DNA of 64,000 bases from Phenylobacterium sp. (GTDB taxonomy: Bacteria; Pseudomonadota; Alphaproteobacteria; Caulobacterales; Caulobacteraceae), in assembly GCA_018001015.1 (NCBI GenBank), contig JAGNIV010000002.1, forward strand, positions 124,001 to 188,000, in the 5' to 3' direction. Below the pieces are notes generated by a model, which was not told where the DNA came from, did not search any database, and saw only the letters and a program-made list of their open reading frames with translations. Made by a program: the position numbers and the translations under genes. Shown piece after piece: positions 57,086-64,000 of the stretch. Each line of letters opens with the position of its first letter. Position 1 is the stretch's first letter.

Positions 57086-59581
57086 TCAGCCGGTGCGGTC
57101 GCTGTCCTGCGGGCCGGCGCGCACGCCGCAGGATTCGCAGATCAGGCTGGCCCCCTTGCGCACCACCGCCAGGTCGCCGCAGGCGGCGCAGACATCGGCC
57201 TCCAGCCGGGCCGCGCGGGCGTTGGCGCTGGGCAGGAAGACCAGGTTGTCAGGCGTCGCGCCGCGGGCGAAGCCACGGGAGATGAAGTGGGAGGCCGGGA
57301 TGTTCTCGGGCTCGGGTTCCGGCTCGCCCTCGTCCTTGCCGCGCCCCAGGCCGTCGGCGTTCAGCTCGCCGTCGGCATTGGCCAGTTCCTCACGGCCCAG
57401 ATACGAAATGCCCAGCTCGCGGAACAGATAGTCGAGGATCGAGGTCGCCGAGCGCACGGAGTCGTTGCCAGTCACCGGTCCCGCCGGCTCGAACCGGGTG
57501 AAGACGAAAGCGTCGACGAACTCCTCCAGCGGCACGCCATACTGCAGGCCAATGGAGATGCCGATGGCGAAGTTGTTCATCAGCGATCGGAAGGCCGCGC
57601 CTTCCTTGTGCATGTCGATGAAGATCTCGCCCAGCTCGCCGTCGTCATACTCGCCGGTGTGCAGATAGACCTTGTGGCCGCCCACGGCCGCCTTCTGGAT
57701 ATAGCCCTTGCGGCGGTCGGGCAGTTTGCGCCGCGTGCGGTCGCGCTCGACGATGCGCTCGACGATCCGTTCCTGTGGCGGCGGCGCGGGACGCTCGGGC
57801 TCGCGGGCGGCGCGCACCGGAGCCTCGGTCGCCCGGGGCAGGTCCAGGAAGAAGCTCAGCGGCGGGTCGGACCGGCGGATGCGCACGGCGGCCACCCGCG
57901 CCTGCGCCGCCTCGGCCAGCAACACCCGGGCGTCGGCCGGGGCGGTGTCCCACTCCAGCTCGATCTCGGCGATGGCGGGCAGGTCCAGGGCCGGCTGCAG
58001 GGTGGCCAGCATGGCGAAATAGGGGGTCGGCCCCAGGTCCTCGGCGGTGAGGAACACCTGCCGCTGTTCGGGCGACAGGAAGGGCGCGTCGGACAGGGCG
58101 CCGCCGCCCAGCACATGGGCCTCAGCCGCGGCGATCTCCGCCTCGCTGAACCCCGCCAGTTTCAGGGTGTCGAACTCAGGGTCGGCCAGATCGGCGTCGC
58201 TGGCCCCCAGCACGTCGCACAGGAAGCCGGCGTCCACCACCTGCGGGGAGAAGGCTTCGCGGAGGTGGGCGGCGAAGGGCAGGGCGGCCTCGGCGGAGGC
58301 GATCTCGTGATCGGTGAAGCCGCGGGCCTTCAGGGCGGTGTGATCGACGCCAGGCGCTTCGGACAGGTCCAGCCGGCCGATCAGGTGGGCGCGGGCGGCC
58401 GGAATGTCGGCGCCCAGGGCGCCCAGCCCCTGCAGCGCGGCCTCCGACAGCACCCGCGTCAAGGCGCCGTCCTCGGTCTCGGCCACCGTCACCGGACCCA
58501 GCCACGGTGCGGCGGCGGCCGACGCTCCACCCAGGCGCAGGGCGAGGTCGGGATCGTCGAAGACCGCCAGGCCACCGGTCAACGGGATGTCGGCCATCGC
58601 GTCCCGCGCCCGCTGATAGATTTCGCGGACGGCCAGGCGCCCAGCGTTCGAATCATAGGCCAGGCCCTGGGCGGCCAGCCAGTCGGCGACGCCCCCCAGG
58701 CCCAGGGCCACGGGACCGCCGAAGGCGGCCAACGCGATGGCGGCCAGGCCCACGGCGTCGTCGAAGCCCTCGGCGTCGAAATCGGCGCCTGTTCCGAAGG
58801 CCATCAGGTCGACCGCGCCCCGGGTCGCGCCCCAGGTCTCGGCGATTCGCGGCGCGGCGCCGTCGGCGAAGGCGGCGACCACGGCCCCGGTTTCCCAGGC
58901 GGCCGCGGCCAGGGCCATGTCGTTCTGGGCGAGGCTGGCCGGAAGCGCGGCGATCAGGCCGGGCCCGTCGCCGCTCTCGAACTGGGCCTGGGCCGACCAC
59001 AGGTCTTCTCCGGCCCGCGCCAGGGTCATGGCGTCCAGGATCATGACATCGGTGGCGCCGGCGCCTCTGGCGGCCTCGGCGGCGCGGGCCAGGCTGAGAT
59101 TGGATTGCGGGTCGGCGCAGGCGGCGGGATCGCCCTCGCAGCGCGCAATGGAGTCCATAACCCCTTGCAGCCGCTGGGCCAGGGCGGCGGCGGCCGCGCG
59201 GGCCGACACCCGGCCCCGGCGCCGCGCGCGCAGGGTGGTCAGCGCCTTGACGTAGTCGCCATCGTGCGCGGCGATGACACCGGGGGCATCGAGGGCGCGG
59301 GGCTCGGCGATGGCCAGCCGGCCGGCCAGCAGGGCGGCGCCCAGGTCGCGGCGGAAGGCGGCGCGCGTGCGGGCGTCGGGCAAAAGGGCCAACGCCCCGG
59401 CCTGTTCGGCGATGATCTCGGCCTTACGGAAGATGGCGGCGGGAAGGTCGGTCTCGCCGTCGGCCCAGTCTAGCCAGGCCTCGACCCGCGCATCGGTCCA
59501 GGCGGCCGGAGCCAGCACCTCGACCACGCTGTCGGCGCGCTCAAGAGGCCTGCGTTCGATCCGGCCCGGTTCGCTTCGCAA
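57086..59581 (-). CDS. NrdJ-like TSCPD-domain protein lacking reductase cysteine motifs
   Basis: An 831-residue paralog of the B12-dependent (class II) ribonucleotide reductase NrdJ. The C-terminal third is almost standard Nrd[76 protein letters not shown] and [18 protein letters not shown], then a zinc-ribbon end (CAACGDL ... CESCGVRAG). Upstream, only fragments follow the reductase: [49 protein letters not shown]. The catalytic stretches NPCSE and TACNLASxNL are absent and the CANPCG block is replaced ([11 protein letters not shown]). The start is a TTG at 59581 with GGGAG upstream; the longer frame is unlikely. It should not reduce nucleotides and may bind nucleotides, NrdJ or iron/zinc. 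Confidence 0.85.
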   Translation of the reverse strand: MRSEPGRIERRPLERADSVVEVLAPAAWTDARVEAWLDWADGETDLPAAIFRKAEIIAEQAGALALLPDARTRAAFRRDLGAALLAGRLAIAEPRALDAPGVIAAHDGDYVKALTTLRARRRGRVSARAAAAALAQRLQGVMDSIARCEGDPAACADPQSNLSLARAAEAARGAGATDVMILDAMTLARAGEDLWSAQAQFESGDGPGLIAALPASLAQNDMALAAAAWETGAVVAAFADGAAPRIAETWGATRGAVDLMAFGTGADFDAEGFDDAVGLAAIALAAFGGPVALGLGGVADWLAAQGLAYDSNAGRLAVREIYQRARDAMADIPLTGGLAVFDDPDLALRLGGASAAAAPWLGPVTVAETEDGALTRVLSEAALQGLGALGADIPAARAHLIGRLDLSEAPGVDHTALKARGFTDHEIASAEAALPFAAHLREAFSPQVVDAGFLCDVLGASDADLADPEFDTLKLAGFSEAEIAAAEAHVLGGGALSDAPFLSPEQRQVFLTAEDLGPTPYFAMLATLQPALDLPAIAEIELEWDTAPADARVLLAEAAQARVAAVRIRRSDPPLSFFLDLPRATEAPVRAAREPERPAPPPQERIVERIVERDRTRRKLPDRRKGYIQKAAVGGHKVYLHTGEYDDGELGEIFIDMHKEGAAFRSLMNNFAIGISIGLQYGVPLEEFVDAFVFTRFEPAGPVTGNDSVRSATSILDYLFRELGISYLGREELANADGELNADGLGRGKDEGEPEPEPENIPASHFISRGFARGATPDNLVFLPSANARAARLEADVCAACGDLAVVRKGASLICESCGVRAGPQDSDRTG

Positions 59582-59752
59582 CGGTTTGTCTCCCACGGGC
59601 CTGAAGTTAGGCGCCCTGACCGCTGGCTGCAACAGATGTTGTGGTCGCAGGGCAGTTCTCAACAACATCTTGCGGTGATCGCGCCGCTGGACGCTCGGTG
59701 GGGCGCCGCCTATAGTCCGCCCGCCTCCCAACCCCGTTGGATCTTCAAAATC

Positions 59753-60151
59753 GTGCTCAAGTCGATCTTTACCTGGTGGAACGGCGCCACGCTCGGCGCG
59801 CTCTTCACCGTCTGGCGCCGTGGCGTGCTCGTGGGCACGGACGACATGGGCAACAAGTACTACGAGGCCAAGGACGACAGCGATTCCTACGACAAGGGTC
59901 GCCTGCGCCGCTGGGTCACCTACTCCGGCTACGCCGAGGCCTCCAAGGTGCCGCCCGACTGGCATGGCTGGCTGCATCATACCTTCGAGGAACCCCCGAC
60001 CAAGGCCCCGCTGAAGCGGCAGGCCTGGGAGAAGGACCACCTCCCCAACATGACCGGCACCATCAACGCCTGGCGGCCCAAGGGCTCCATCAGCCGTGGC
60101 GGCGAACGCCAGAAGGCGACCGGCGACTACGAGGCCTGGCGGCCGGAATAG
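59753..60151 (+). CDS. NADH:ubiquinone oxidoreductase 17.2-kDa subunit (NDUFA12)
   Basis: A 132-residue accessory subunit of respiratory complex I, found in alphaproteobacteria and mitochondria. The N-terminus [23 protein letters not shown] and [15 protein letters not shown], and [25 protein letters not shown] (in two parts) are standard, ending with [22 protein letters not shown] (in two parts). It probably acts late in assembly of the complex. The start is GTG at 59753, which gives the family N-terminus; the in-frame extension upstream is not. The last base of its stop is the first base of the next GTG, so the two genes are coupled, a conserved pair. Confidence 0.95.
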   Translation: MLKSIFTWWNGATLGALFTVWRRGVLVGTDDMGNKYYEAKDDSDSYDKGRLRRWVTYSGYAEASKVPPDWHGWLHHTFEEPPTKAPLKRQAWEKDHLPNMTGTINAWRPKGSISRGGERQKATGDYEAWRPE

Positions 60152-60804
60152 TGGGCCGGCGTCCGCTCCTCGCCCTGACGGTCAGCCTCGCAGCCCTGGC
60201 GGCGGCGGGGATCGTGGCCGCCCAGACCGCCGCGCCAACGGCGCCGCCCGCGCCGGTTCCGGCGCCCGCGCCCATCGCGCCGTCGCCCCTGCCGGCGGCC
60301 AACCAGCCGCAGCCGGCCGAAGAAGCGCCGCCCGCCATTGTTCCGGTGCCCGCGCCGGTGGCTACCCCGCCGGTCCAGGCCTCGGAGGTGTCGGCCGCCA
60401 CGCCCCCCAAGGCCCAGGCTGTGGAAAAGCCCGCCCAGAGCACCATCAAGCGCGCCCGCTACGACGTCGCCATCATCCAGGCCCTGGACAAGGTCACCGC
60501 CGAGACCGTCCGCTTCGAGGCGGCCGTGGGCCAGCCGGTGCGCTACAAGACCCTGGTCTTCACCGTGAAGGCCTGCGAACAGGCCGCCGCTGACGAGCCG
60601 CTGGAAGACACCATGGCCTACATCACGGTGGACTCTCAGCCCAGGGCCGCGCCGGGCAAGCCGACCCCGCCGGCGCGCCAGGCCTTCAAGGGCTGGATGT
60701 ACGCTTCGTCGCCGGGACTGAACCCGCTGCAGCACCCCGTCTATGACGCCTGGCTGATCACCTGCAGGGCCGCGGCCCCCGTCGTGGCCGCCGGCAGCCG
60801 CTGA
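60151..60804 (+). CDS. DUF2155-domain secreted protein
   Basis: A 217-residue protein with a signal peptide ([20 protein letters not shown] to IVAAQ), a Pro/Ala-rich spacer (about 30-95) and a C-terminal DUF2155 domain: [33 protein letters not shown] and [25 protein letters not shown] (two parts). The family function is unknown; its standard place beside the complex I NDUFA12 gene suggests a role in respiration or the envelope. The GTG start overlaps the NDUFA12 stop. Its last 64 bp overlap the end of aat on the other strand, an unusually long tail overlap. Confidence 0.9.
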   Translation: MGRRPLLALTVSLAALAAAGIVAAQTAAPTAPPAPVPAPAPIAPSPLPAANQPQPAEEAPPAIVPVPAPVATPPVQASEVSAATPPKAQAVEKPAQSTIKRARYDVAIIQALDKVTAETVRFEAAVGQPVRYKTLVFTVKACEQAAADEPLEDTMAYITVDSQPRAAPGKPTPPARQAFKGWMYASSPGLNPLQHPVYDAWLITCRAAAPVVAAGSR

Positions 60805-61391
60805 AACTCGGCCGTCACGGTGAGCGCCTTGGCCAGCCGGCGCCGATAGACCGCCCGTGAAATCTCCTCGGTCCCAAACTGCGCCAGGTGCTCAGTCATG
60901 AACTGGGCGTCCAGCAGCACGAAGCGGCCGGCGATCAGCCTCGCCACCAGGTGTGTCAGGGCCACCTTGGAGGCGTCCGTGCGGGTGGAGAACATGCTCT
61001 CGCCGAAGAAGGCGCCCGCCAGCGAGACGCCATAGAGCCCGCCCACCATCTCACCCTCAAACCAGCACTCGACGCTGTGGGCGTGGCCGATGGCGAACAG
61101 GTCGGCGTAGAGCCGCTCGATGGGGCCGTTGATCCAGGTCTCTGTGCGTCCGGGCCGGGCCGTCGCGCAGGCCAGGACCACCTCGGAGAAGGCGGTGTCG
61201 ATCCGCACCTCGAAGGGATCGCGCCGCACGGTGCGGGCCAGCCGCTTGGGCAGATAGAAGTCGGCCAGGGGAATCACCCCCCGCTGCTCCGGATCGATCA
61301 GGAAGACCGCATCGTCGTCCCGCGCATCGGCCATCGGGAAGACGCCACGGGCATAGCAGTCGAGCAGTTCCGCCGGACCGAAGGTGGTCAT
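60741..61391 (-). CDS. aat: Leucyl/phenylalanyl-tRNA--protein transferase
   Basis: A 216-residue enzyme of the N-degron pathway that adds Leu or Phe from tRNA to proteins with N-terminal Arg or Lys, so that ClpS/ClpAP degrade them. The motifs are complete: [88 protein letters not shown] and [18 protein letters not shown] at 61391 is a normal start. Its end overlaps DUF2155 by 64 bp in opposite orientation; both protein ends look natural, so the overlap is real on sequence grounds. Confidence 0.96.
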   Translation of the reverse strand: MTTFGPAELLDCYARGVFPMADARDDDAVFLIDPEQRGVIPLADFYLPKRLARTVRRDPFEVRIDTAFSEVVLACATARPGRTETWINGPIERLYADLFAIGHAHSVECWFEGEMVGGLYGVSLAGAFFGESMFSTRTDASKVALTHLVARLIAGRFVLLDAQFMTEHLAQFGTEEISRAVYRRRLAKALTVTAEFQRLPAATTGAAALQVISQAS

Positions 61392-61498
61392 GGCCTGGCC
61401 CCCCCTTCACCGCGCGTCCCGGCGAACGGAGGATAGGCTAGCTTGCCCCCAGACGAACGGCGCAGATGGGCCATCGATCCCGCTTCGGCGCCCTTTGC

Positions 61499-62848
61499 CT
61501 AGGCCTCGGCCTGCGACTTCATCCAGCGTTCCAGCCAGTGGATGTCATAGGTCCCCGAGATGATGTCGGGCTGGTGGATCAGCTCCTGGAACAGCGGGAT
61601 CGAGGTCTCGATGCCCCCCACCACCATCTCACCCAGGCAACGGTTCAACCGCGCCAGGCATTCCTCGCGGTCGCGGCCATGGACGATCAGCTTTCCCACC
61701 AGGCTGTCGTAGTCGGGCGGGATTGAGTAGCCGGCATAGAGGGCGCTATCCAGGCGGACGCCCAGGCCGCCCGGGGCGTGGAAGTCGGTGACCAGGCCCG
61801 GCGAGGGGGCAAAGGTCTTCGGGTTTTCCGCGTTGATCCGGCACTCGATGGCGTGGCCCTCGAAGACGATATCCTCCTGCCGGAAGGATAGCGGCAGGCC
61901 CGCGGCGATGCGGATCTGTTCGCGCACCAGGTCGATGCCGGTGATGGCCTCGGTAACCGGGTGTTCCACCTGCAGGCGGGTGTTCATCTCGATGAAGAAG
62001 AACTCGCCGTTCTCGTAGAGGAACTCGATGGTGCCGACGCCGAGATAGCCGATGGCCTTGATCGCATCGACCACCACCTTACCGATCTTGGCGCGGCCGG
62101 CCGCGTCGATGACCGGGGAGGGGGCCTCCTCCAGCACCTTCTGGTGACGCCGCTGCAGAGAGCAGTCGCGTTCCCCCAGATGGCAGACGTTGCCGAAGCT
62201 GTCGGCGATCACCTGGATCTCGATGTGGCGCGGAGTCTGGAGGTAGCGCTCCATATAGACCGCGTCGTCGCCGAAGGCGGCGCGCGCCTCGGCCCGGGCG
62301 GTGGAGACCGCTTCAGCCAGCTCGTCGGCGTTAAGGGCCACCTTCATGCCGCGCCCGCCACCGCCGGCGGCGGCCTTGATCAGCACCGGGAAGCCGATGT
62401 CCTTGGCGGCGGCGAAGGCCTCTTCTTCGGTGGTCACGGCGCCGTCGGAGCCGGGGACCACGGGGATGCCCGCCTCCTTCACCGCCTGCTTGGCGGTGAT
62501 CTTGTCCCCCATCATCGAGATGTGCTCGGCCTTGGGGCCGATGAAGGTGAGGCCATGGGCCGTGACGATCTCGGCGAACCGGGCGTTCTCCGACAGGAAG
62601 CCGTAACCGGGATGGATGGCCTGGGCGCCGGTGATCTCGGCCGCCGCGATGATCGAGGGGATGTTCAGGTAGCTCTTGGCCGCCGAGCGCGGGCCGATGC
62701 AGACGCTTTCGTCGGCCAGGCGCACCCACATGGCGCCGGCGTCGGCCTCCGAGTGGACCGCCACCGTCGATATGCCCATTTCCTTGCAGGCGCGGTGGAT
62801 CCGCAGGGCGATCTCGCCCCGGTTTGCGATGAGGATTTTTTCGAACAT
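61499..62848 (-). CDS. accC: Acetyl-CoA carboxylase biotin carboxylase subunit
   Basis: A 449-residue ATP-grasp enzyme that carboxylates the biotin of AccB, first step of fatty acid synthesis. Landmarks: [49 protein letters not shown] (ATP loop), [19 protein letters not shown] and [16 protein letters not shown] (catalytic Glu, Arg). ATG at 62848 gives the family start; the frame extends upstream into accB without similarity. It lies 4 bp after the accB stop, so the two are translated together. The order aroQ-accB-accC is common in alphaproteobacteria. Confidence 0.97.
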   Translation of the reverse strand: MFEKILIANRGEIALRIHRACKEMGISTVAVHSEADAGAMWVRLADESVCIGPRSAAKSYLNIPSIIAAAEITGAQAIHPGYGFLSENARFAEIVTAHGLTFIGPKAEHISMMGDKITAKQAVKEAGIPVVPGSDGAVTTEEEAFAAAKDIGFPVLIKAAAGGGGRGMKVALNADELAEAVSTARAEARAAFGDDAVYMERYLQTPRHIEIQVIADSFGNVCHLGERDCSLQRRHQKVLEEAPSPVIDAAGRAKIGKVVVDAIKAIGYLGVGTIEFLYENGEFFFIEMNTRLQVEHPVTEAITGIDLVREQIRIAAGLPLSFRQEDIVFEGHAIECRINAENPKTFAPSPGLVTDFHAPGGLGVRLDSALYAGYSIPPDYDSLVGKLIVHGRDREECLARLNRCLGEMVVGGIETSIPLFQELIHQPDIISGTYDIHWLERWMKSQAEA

Positions 62849-62852
62849 CGGA

Positions 62853-63350
62853 CTACTCGATGACGACGAGGGGTTCGCCGAACTCCACGGGGTCGCCATC
62901 GCCCACCAGGATCTCCACCACCTTGCCCGTCTTGGTGGCCGGGATCGGGTTCATGGTCTTCATGGCCTCGATGATCATCAGGGTCTGGCCGGCGGTCACC
63001 GTGTCGCCGACCTTCACGAAGGGCGGGGCCTCAGGAGAGGGCTGCATGTAGACGGTGCCCACCATCGGCGACTTCACCACGTCGCCGGCGGCGCGGGTGG
63101 CCGCAGGCGCTTCGGCCGCGGCGCCGGCGGGCGCGGCGGAGGCTGGGGCGGCCTGGATCGGCGCGTCGGCCATGGGGGCCTGCTGCACATACTGGGCGGG
63201 CGCGGCGGTCAGGGTGCGGGCGACGCGGATCTTCAGGCCGGAATGCTCCACCTCGATCTCGGTCAGGCCGGTATCGGTGAGGATGTCGGCCAGTTTGCGC
63301 ACCAGGCGCGCGTCGATCGGATCGGCGGGAGCCTTCGGAGTGCTAGCCAT
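62853..63350 (-). CDS. accB: Biotin carboxyl carrier protein
   Basis: A 165-residue carrier subunit of acetyl-CoA carboxylase. After a N-terminal helical part ([34 protein letters not shown]) and an Ala/Pro-rich flexible linker (about 60-90), the biotinyl domain carries the target Lys in the EAMKTMN motif (about residue 130), with [18 protein letters not shown] before it and [17 protein letters not shown] after it. ATG at 63350 with AAGGG 7 nt upstream. It follows aroQ after 32 bp. Confidence 0.96.
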   Translation of the reverse strand: MASTPKAPADPIDARLVRKLADILTDTGLTEIEVEHSGLKIRVARTLTAAPAQYVQQAPMADAPIQAAPASAAPAGAAAEAPAATRAAGDVVKSPMVGTVYMQPSPEAPPFVKVGDTVTAGQTLMIIEAMKTMNPIPATKTGKVVEILVGDGDPVEFGEPLVVIE

Positions 63351-63382
63351 GGAAAAGACCCTTATTTTTTGGCTTGAGGAAG

Positions 63383-63820
63383 TTACGCGGACTGACCCGC
63401 GGCGGCTTCGATAGCCAGGACATAACTTTGCGCGCCGAAGCCGGACACCAGTCCGGTGGCCGCCAACGAAACGTAGGTTTCCCGGCGGAACGCCTCGCGC
63501 GACGCCGGGTTGGAGAGGTGGCACTCGACGATCGGGATATCGAGCATCTTCAAGGCGTCCAGCAGGGCGATGGAGGTGTGCCCATAGCCCGCCGGGTTGA
63601 TCACCAGGGCGCTGGCCTGGGTGCGGGCTTCCTGCACCCAGTCGATCAGCTGACCTTCGTGGTTGGATTGATGGAACACGACGGTGCGACCCAGGGCGGC
63701 GGCGCGTTGCTCACAGAGCTTGCGCACATCGTCCAGCGTGGCTTTTCCGTAAATCTCGGGCTCGCGGACGCCCAGGAGGTTGAGGTTGGGCCCGCTCAGC
63801 ACATAGATCGGTTTCGACAT
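63383..63820 (-). CDS. aroQ: 3-dehydroquinate dehydratase, type II
   Basis: A 145-residue dodecamer-forming enzyme of the shikimate pathway that dehydrates 3-dehydroquinate. Key parts: [19 protein letters not shown] (active-site Asn, Arg and Tyr), [35 protein letters not shown] and [19 protein letters not shown] (catalytic His). Length and motifs are typical. It is the first gene of an aroQ-accB-accC run and is divergent from thiS, with a 90-bp gap between starts. Confidence 0.97.
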   Translation of the reverse strand: MSKPIYVLSGPNLNLLGVREPEIYGKATLDDVRKLCEQRAAALGRTVVFHQSNHEGQLIDWVQEARTQASALVINPAGYGHTSIALLDALKMLDIPIVECHLSNPASREAFRRETYVSLAATGLVSGFGAQSYVLAIEAAAGQSA

Positions 63821-63910
63821 TCGGCTCCGCCGTCGATTCCGCCGTCTTGTAACGGGCGGCGGCGGGGGTCACAAGCACTGGGAATGGACGACGTGTTAGA
63901 CGAGGCGGTC

Positions 63911-64000
63911 ATGACCCTGACCATCAATGGCGAAGAGCGGTCATTTTCGGGCCTTTCGGACCTGGCCGCCCTGGTGCTGAGCCTGGGTCTGGACCCCCGC
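63911..64000 (+). CDS. thiS: Sulfur carrier protein ThiS, N-terminal part
   Basis: The first 30 codons of a frame reading MTLTINGEERSFSGL, then DLAALVLSLGLDPR to the edge, which fits ThiS, the ubiquitin-like sulfur carrier of thiamine thiazole synthesis (beta strand, strand, helix; the C-terminal GG lies beyond the window). GAGG stands 5 nt before this ATG; an in-frame ATG at 63884 is a less likely start. The 90 bases between aroQ and thiS show no THI-box (TPP riboswitch) conservation that I could recognise. The gene is cut by the window edge. Confidence 0.8.
   Translation, partial: MTLTINGEERSFSGLSDLAALVLSLGLDPR

Noticed and set aside
57071..59473. An 800-codon open frame on the plus strand opposite the NrdJ-like gene
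   Set aside because: Its composition (Gly, Gln, His, Val, Arg) is typical of an antisense shadow. The minus strand shows clear NrdJ homology and a better ribosome signal.
63821..63910. TPP riboswitch before thiS
   Set aside because: The 90-bp gap is short and lacks the CTGAGA and ACCTGATCTGG-type conserved blocks.
1..64000. CRISPR array, insertion sequence, prophage or rRNA operon
   Set aside because: No regularly spaced direct repeats, transposase or integrase genes, phage structural genes or rRNA sequence were seen on either strand.

Overview
The window reads as a high-GC alphaproteobacterial chromosome of the order Caulobacterales (Caulobacter/Phenylobacterium type). The evidence is a complete holdfast-type polysaccharide cluster (hfsDABC facing hfsHGFE), the gene order rpoZ-spoT ... 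pyrE-pdxJ-acpS ... lepB-rnc-era-recO-parC-aspS, an NDUFA12-type complex I subunit next to a DUF2155 protein, GatB together with an apparently non-discriminating AspRS, and GANTC (CcrM) sites near several gene starts. No insertion sequence, prophage, CRISPR array or rRNA operon was seen. The region looks like core chromosome with a few accessory genes.

Layout. 1-2.2 kb: the end of gatB, two secreted RcnB-family proteins and a small Sel1-like protein. 2.2-11.4 kb: the holdfast cluster, with export and polymerisation genes hfsD (-) and hfsABC (+) meeting hfsHGFE (-) stop codon to stop codon. 11.6 kb: tRNA-Ser(GCT) with a promoter candidate. 11.7-19 kb: an oligopeptide-binding lipoprotein, two hydrolases, a relic of an ECF sigma factor, a fused ergothioneine gene egtB-egtD and a KGG stress protein. 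19-28 kb: a two-component system, an MBL-fold hydrolase, an amino acid permease, the helicase hrpB and two methyltransferases. 28-31.6 kb: a TetR gene leading a BtuFCD/Fec-type importer operon that ends in a small alpha/beta hydrolase. 31.6-38 kb: a soluble lytic transglycosylase, dapA-smpB-GNAT, a UDG/NYN pair, folK. 37.8-55.5 kb: rpoZ, spoT, a dioxygenase, small transport genes and the conserved pyrE-to-aspS housekeeping series. A nested inverted repeat lies between era and recO. 55.5-64 kb: two pentapeptide-repeat proteins, a large degenerate paralog of B12-dependent ribonucleotide reductase, ndufA12-DUF2155, aat, accC-accB-aroQ and the start of thiS.

How the genes work together. In the holdfast cluster, HfsE should start the glycan on undecaprenyl phosphate, HfsG extend it, HfsH deacetylate it, HfsF flip it, HfsC polymerise it, and HfsA/B/D regulate and export it. 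GatB and AspRS fit indirect Asn-tRNA synthesis. lepB, rnc, era, recO and parC form a translationally coupled growth operon. The observations most worth following are the NrdJ-like protein that keeps its C-terminal TSCPD and zinc-ribbon domains but has lost the reductase cysteine motifs, the single-polypeptide EgtB-EgtD fusion, and the nested intergenic repeat.
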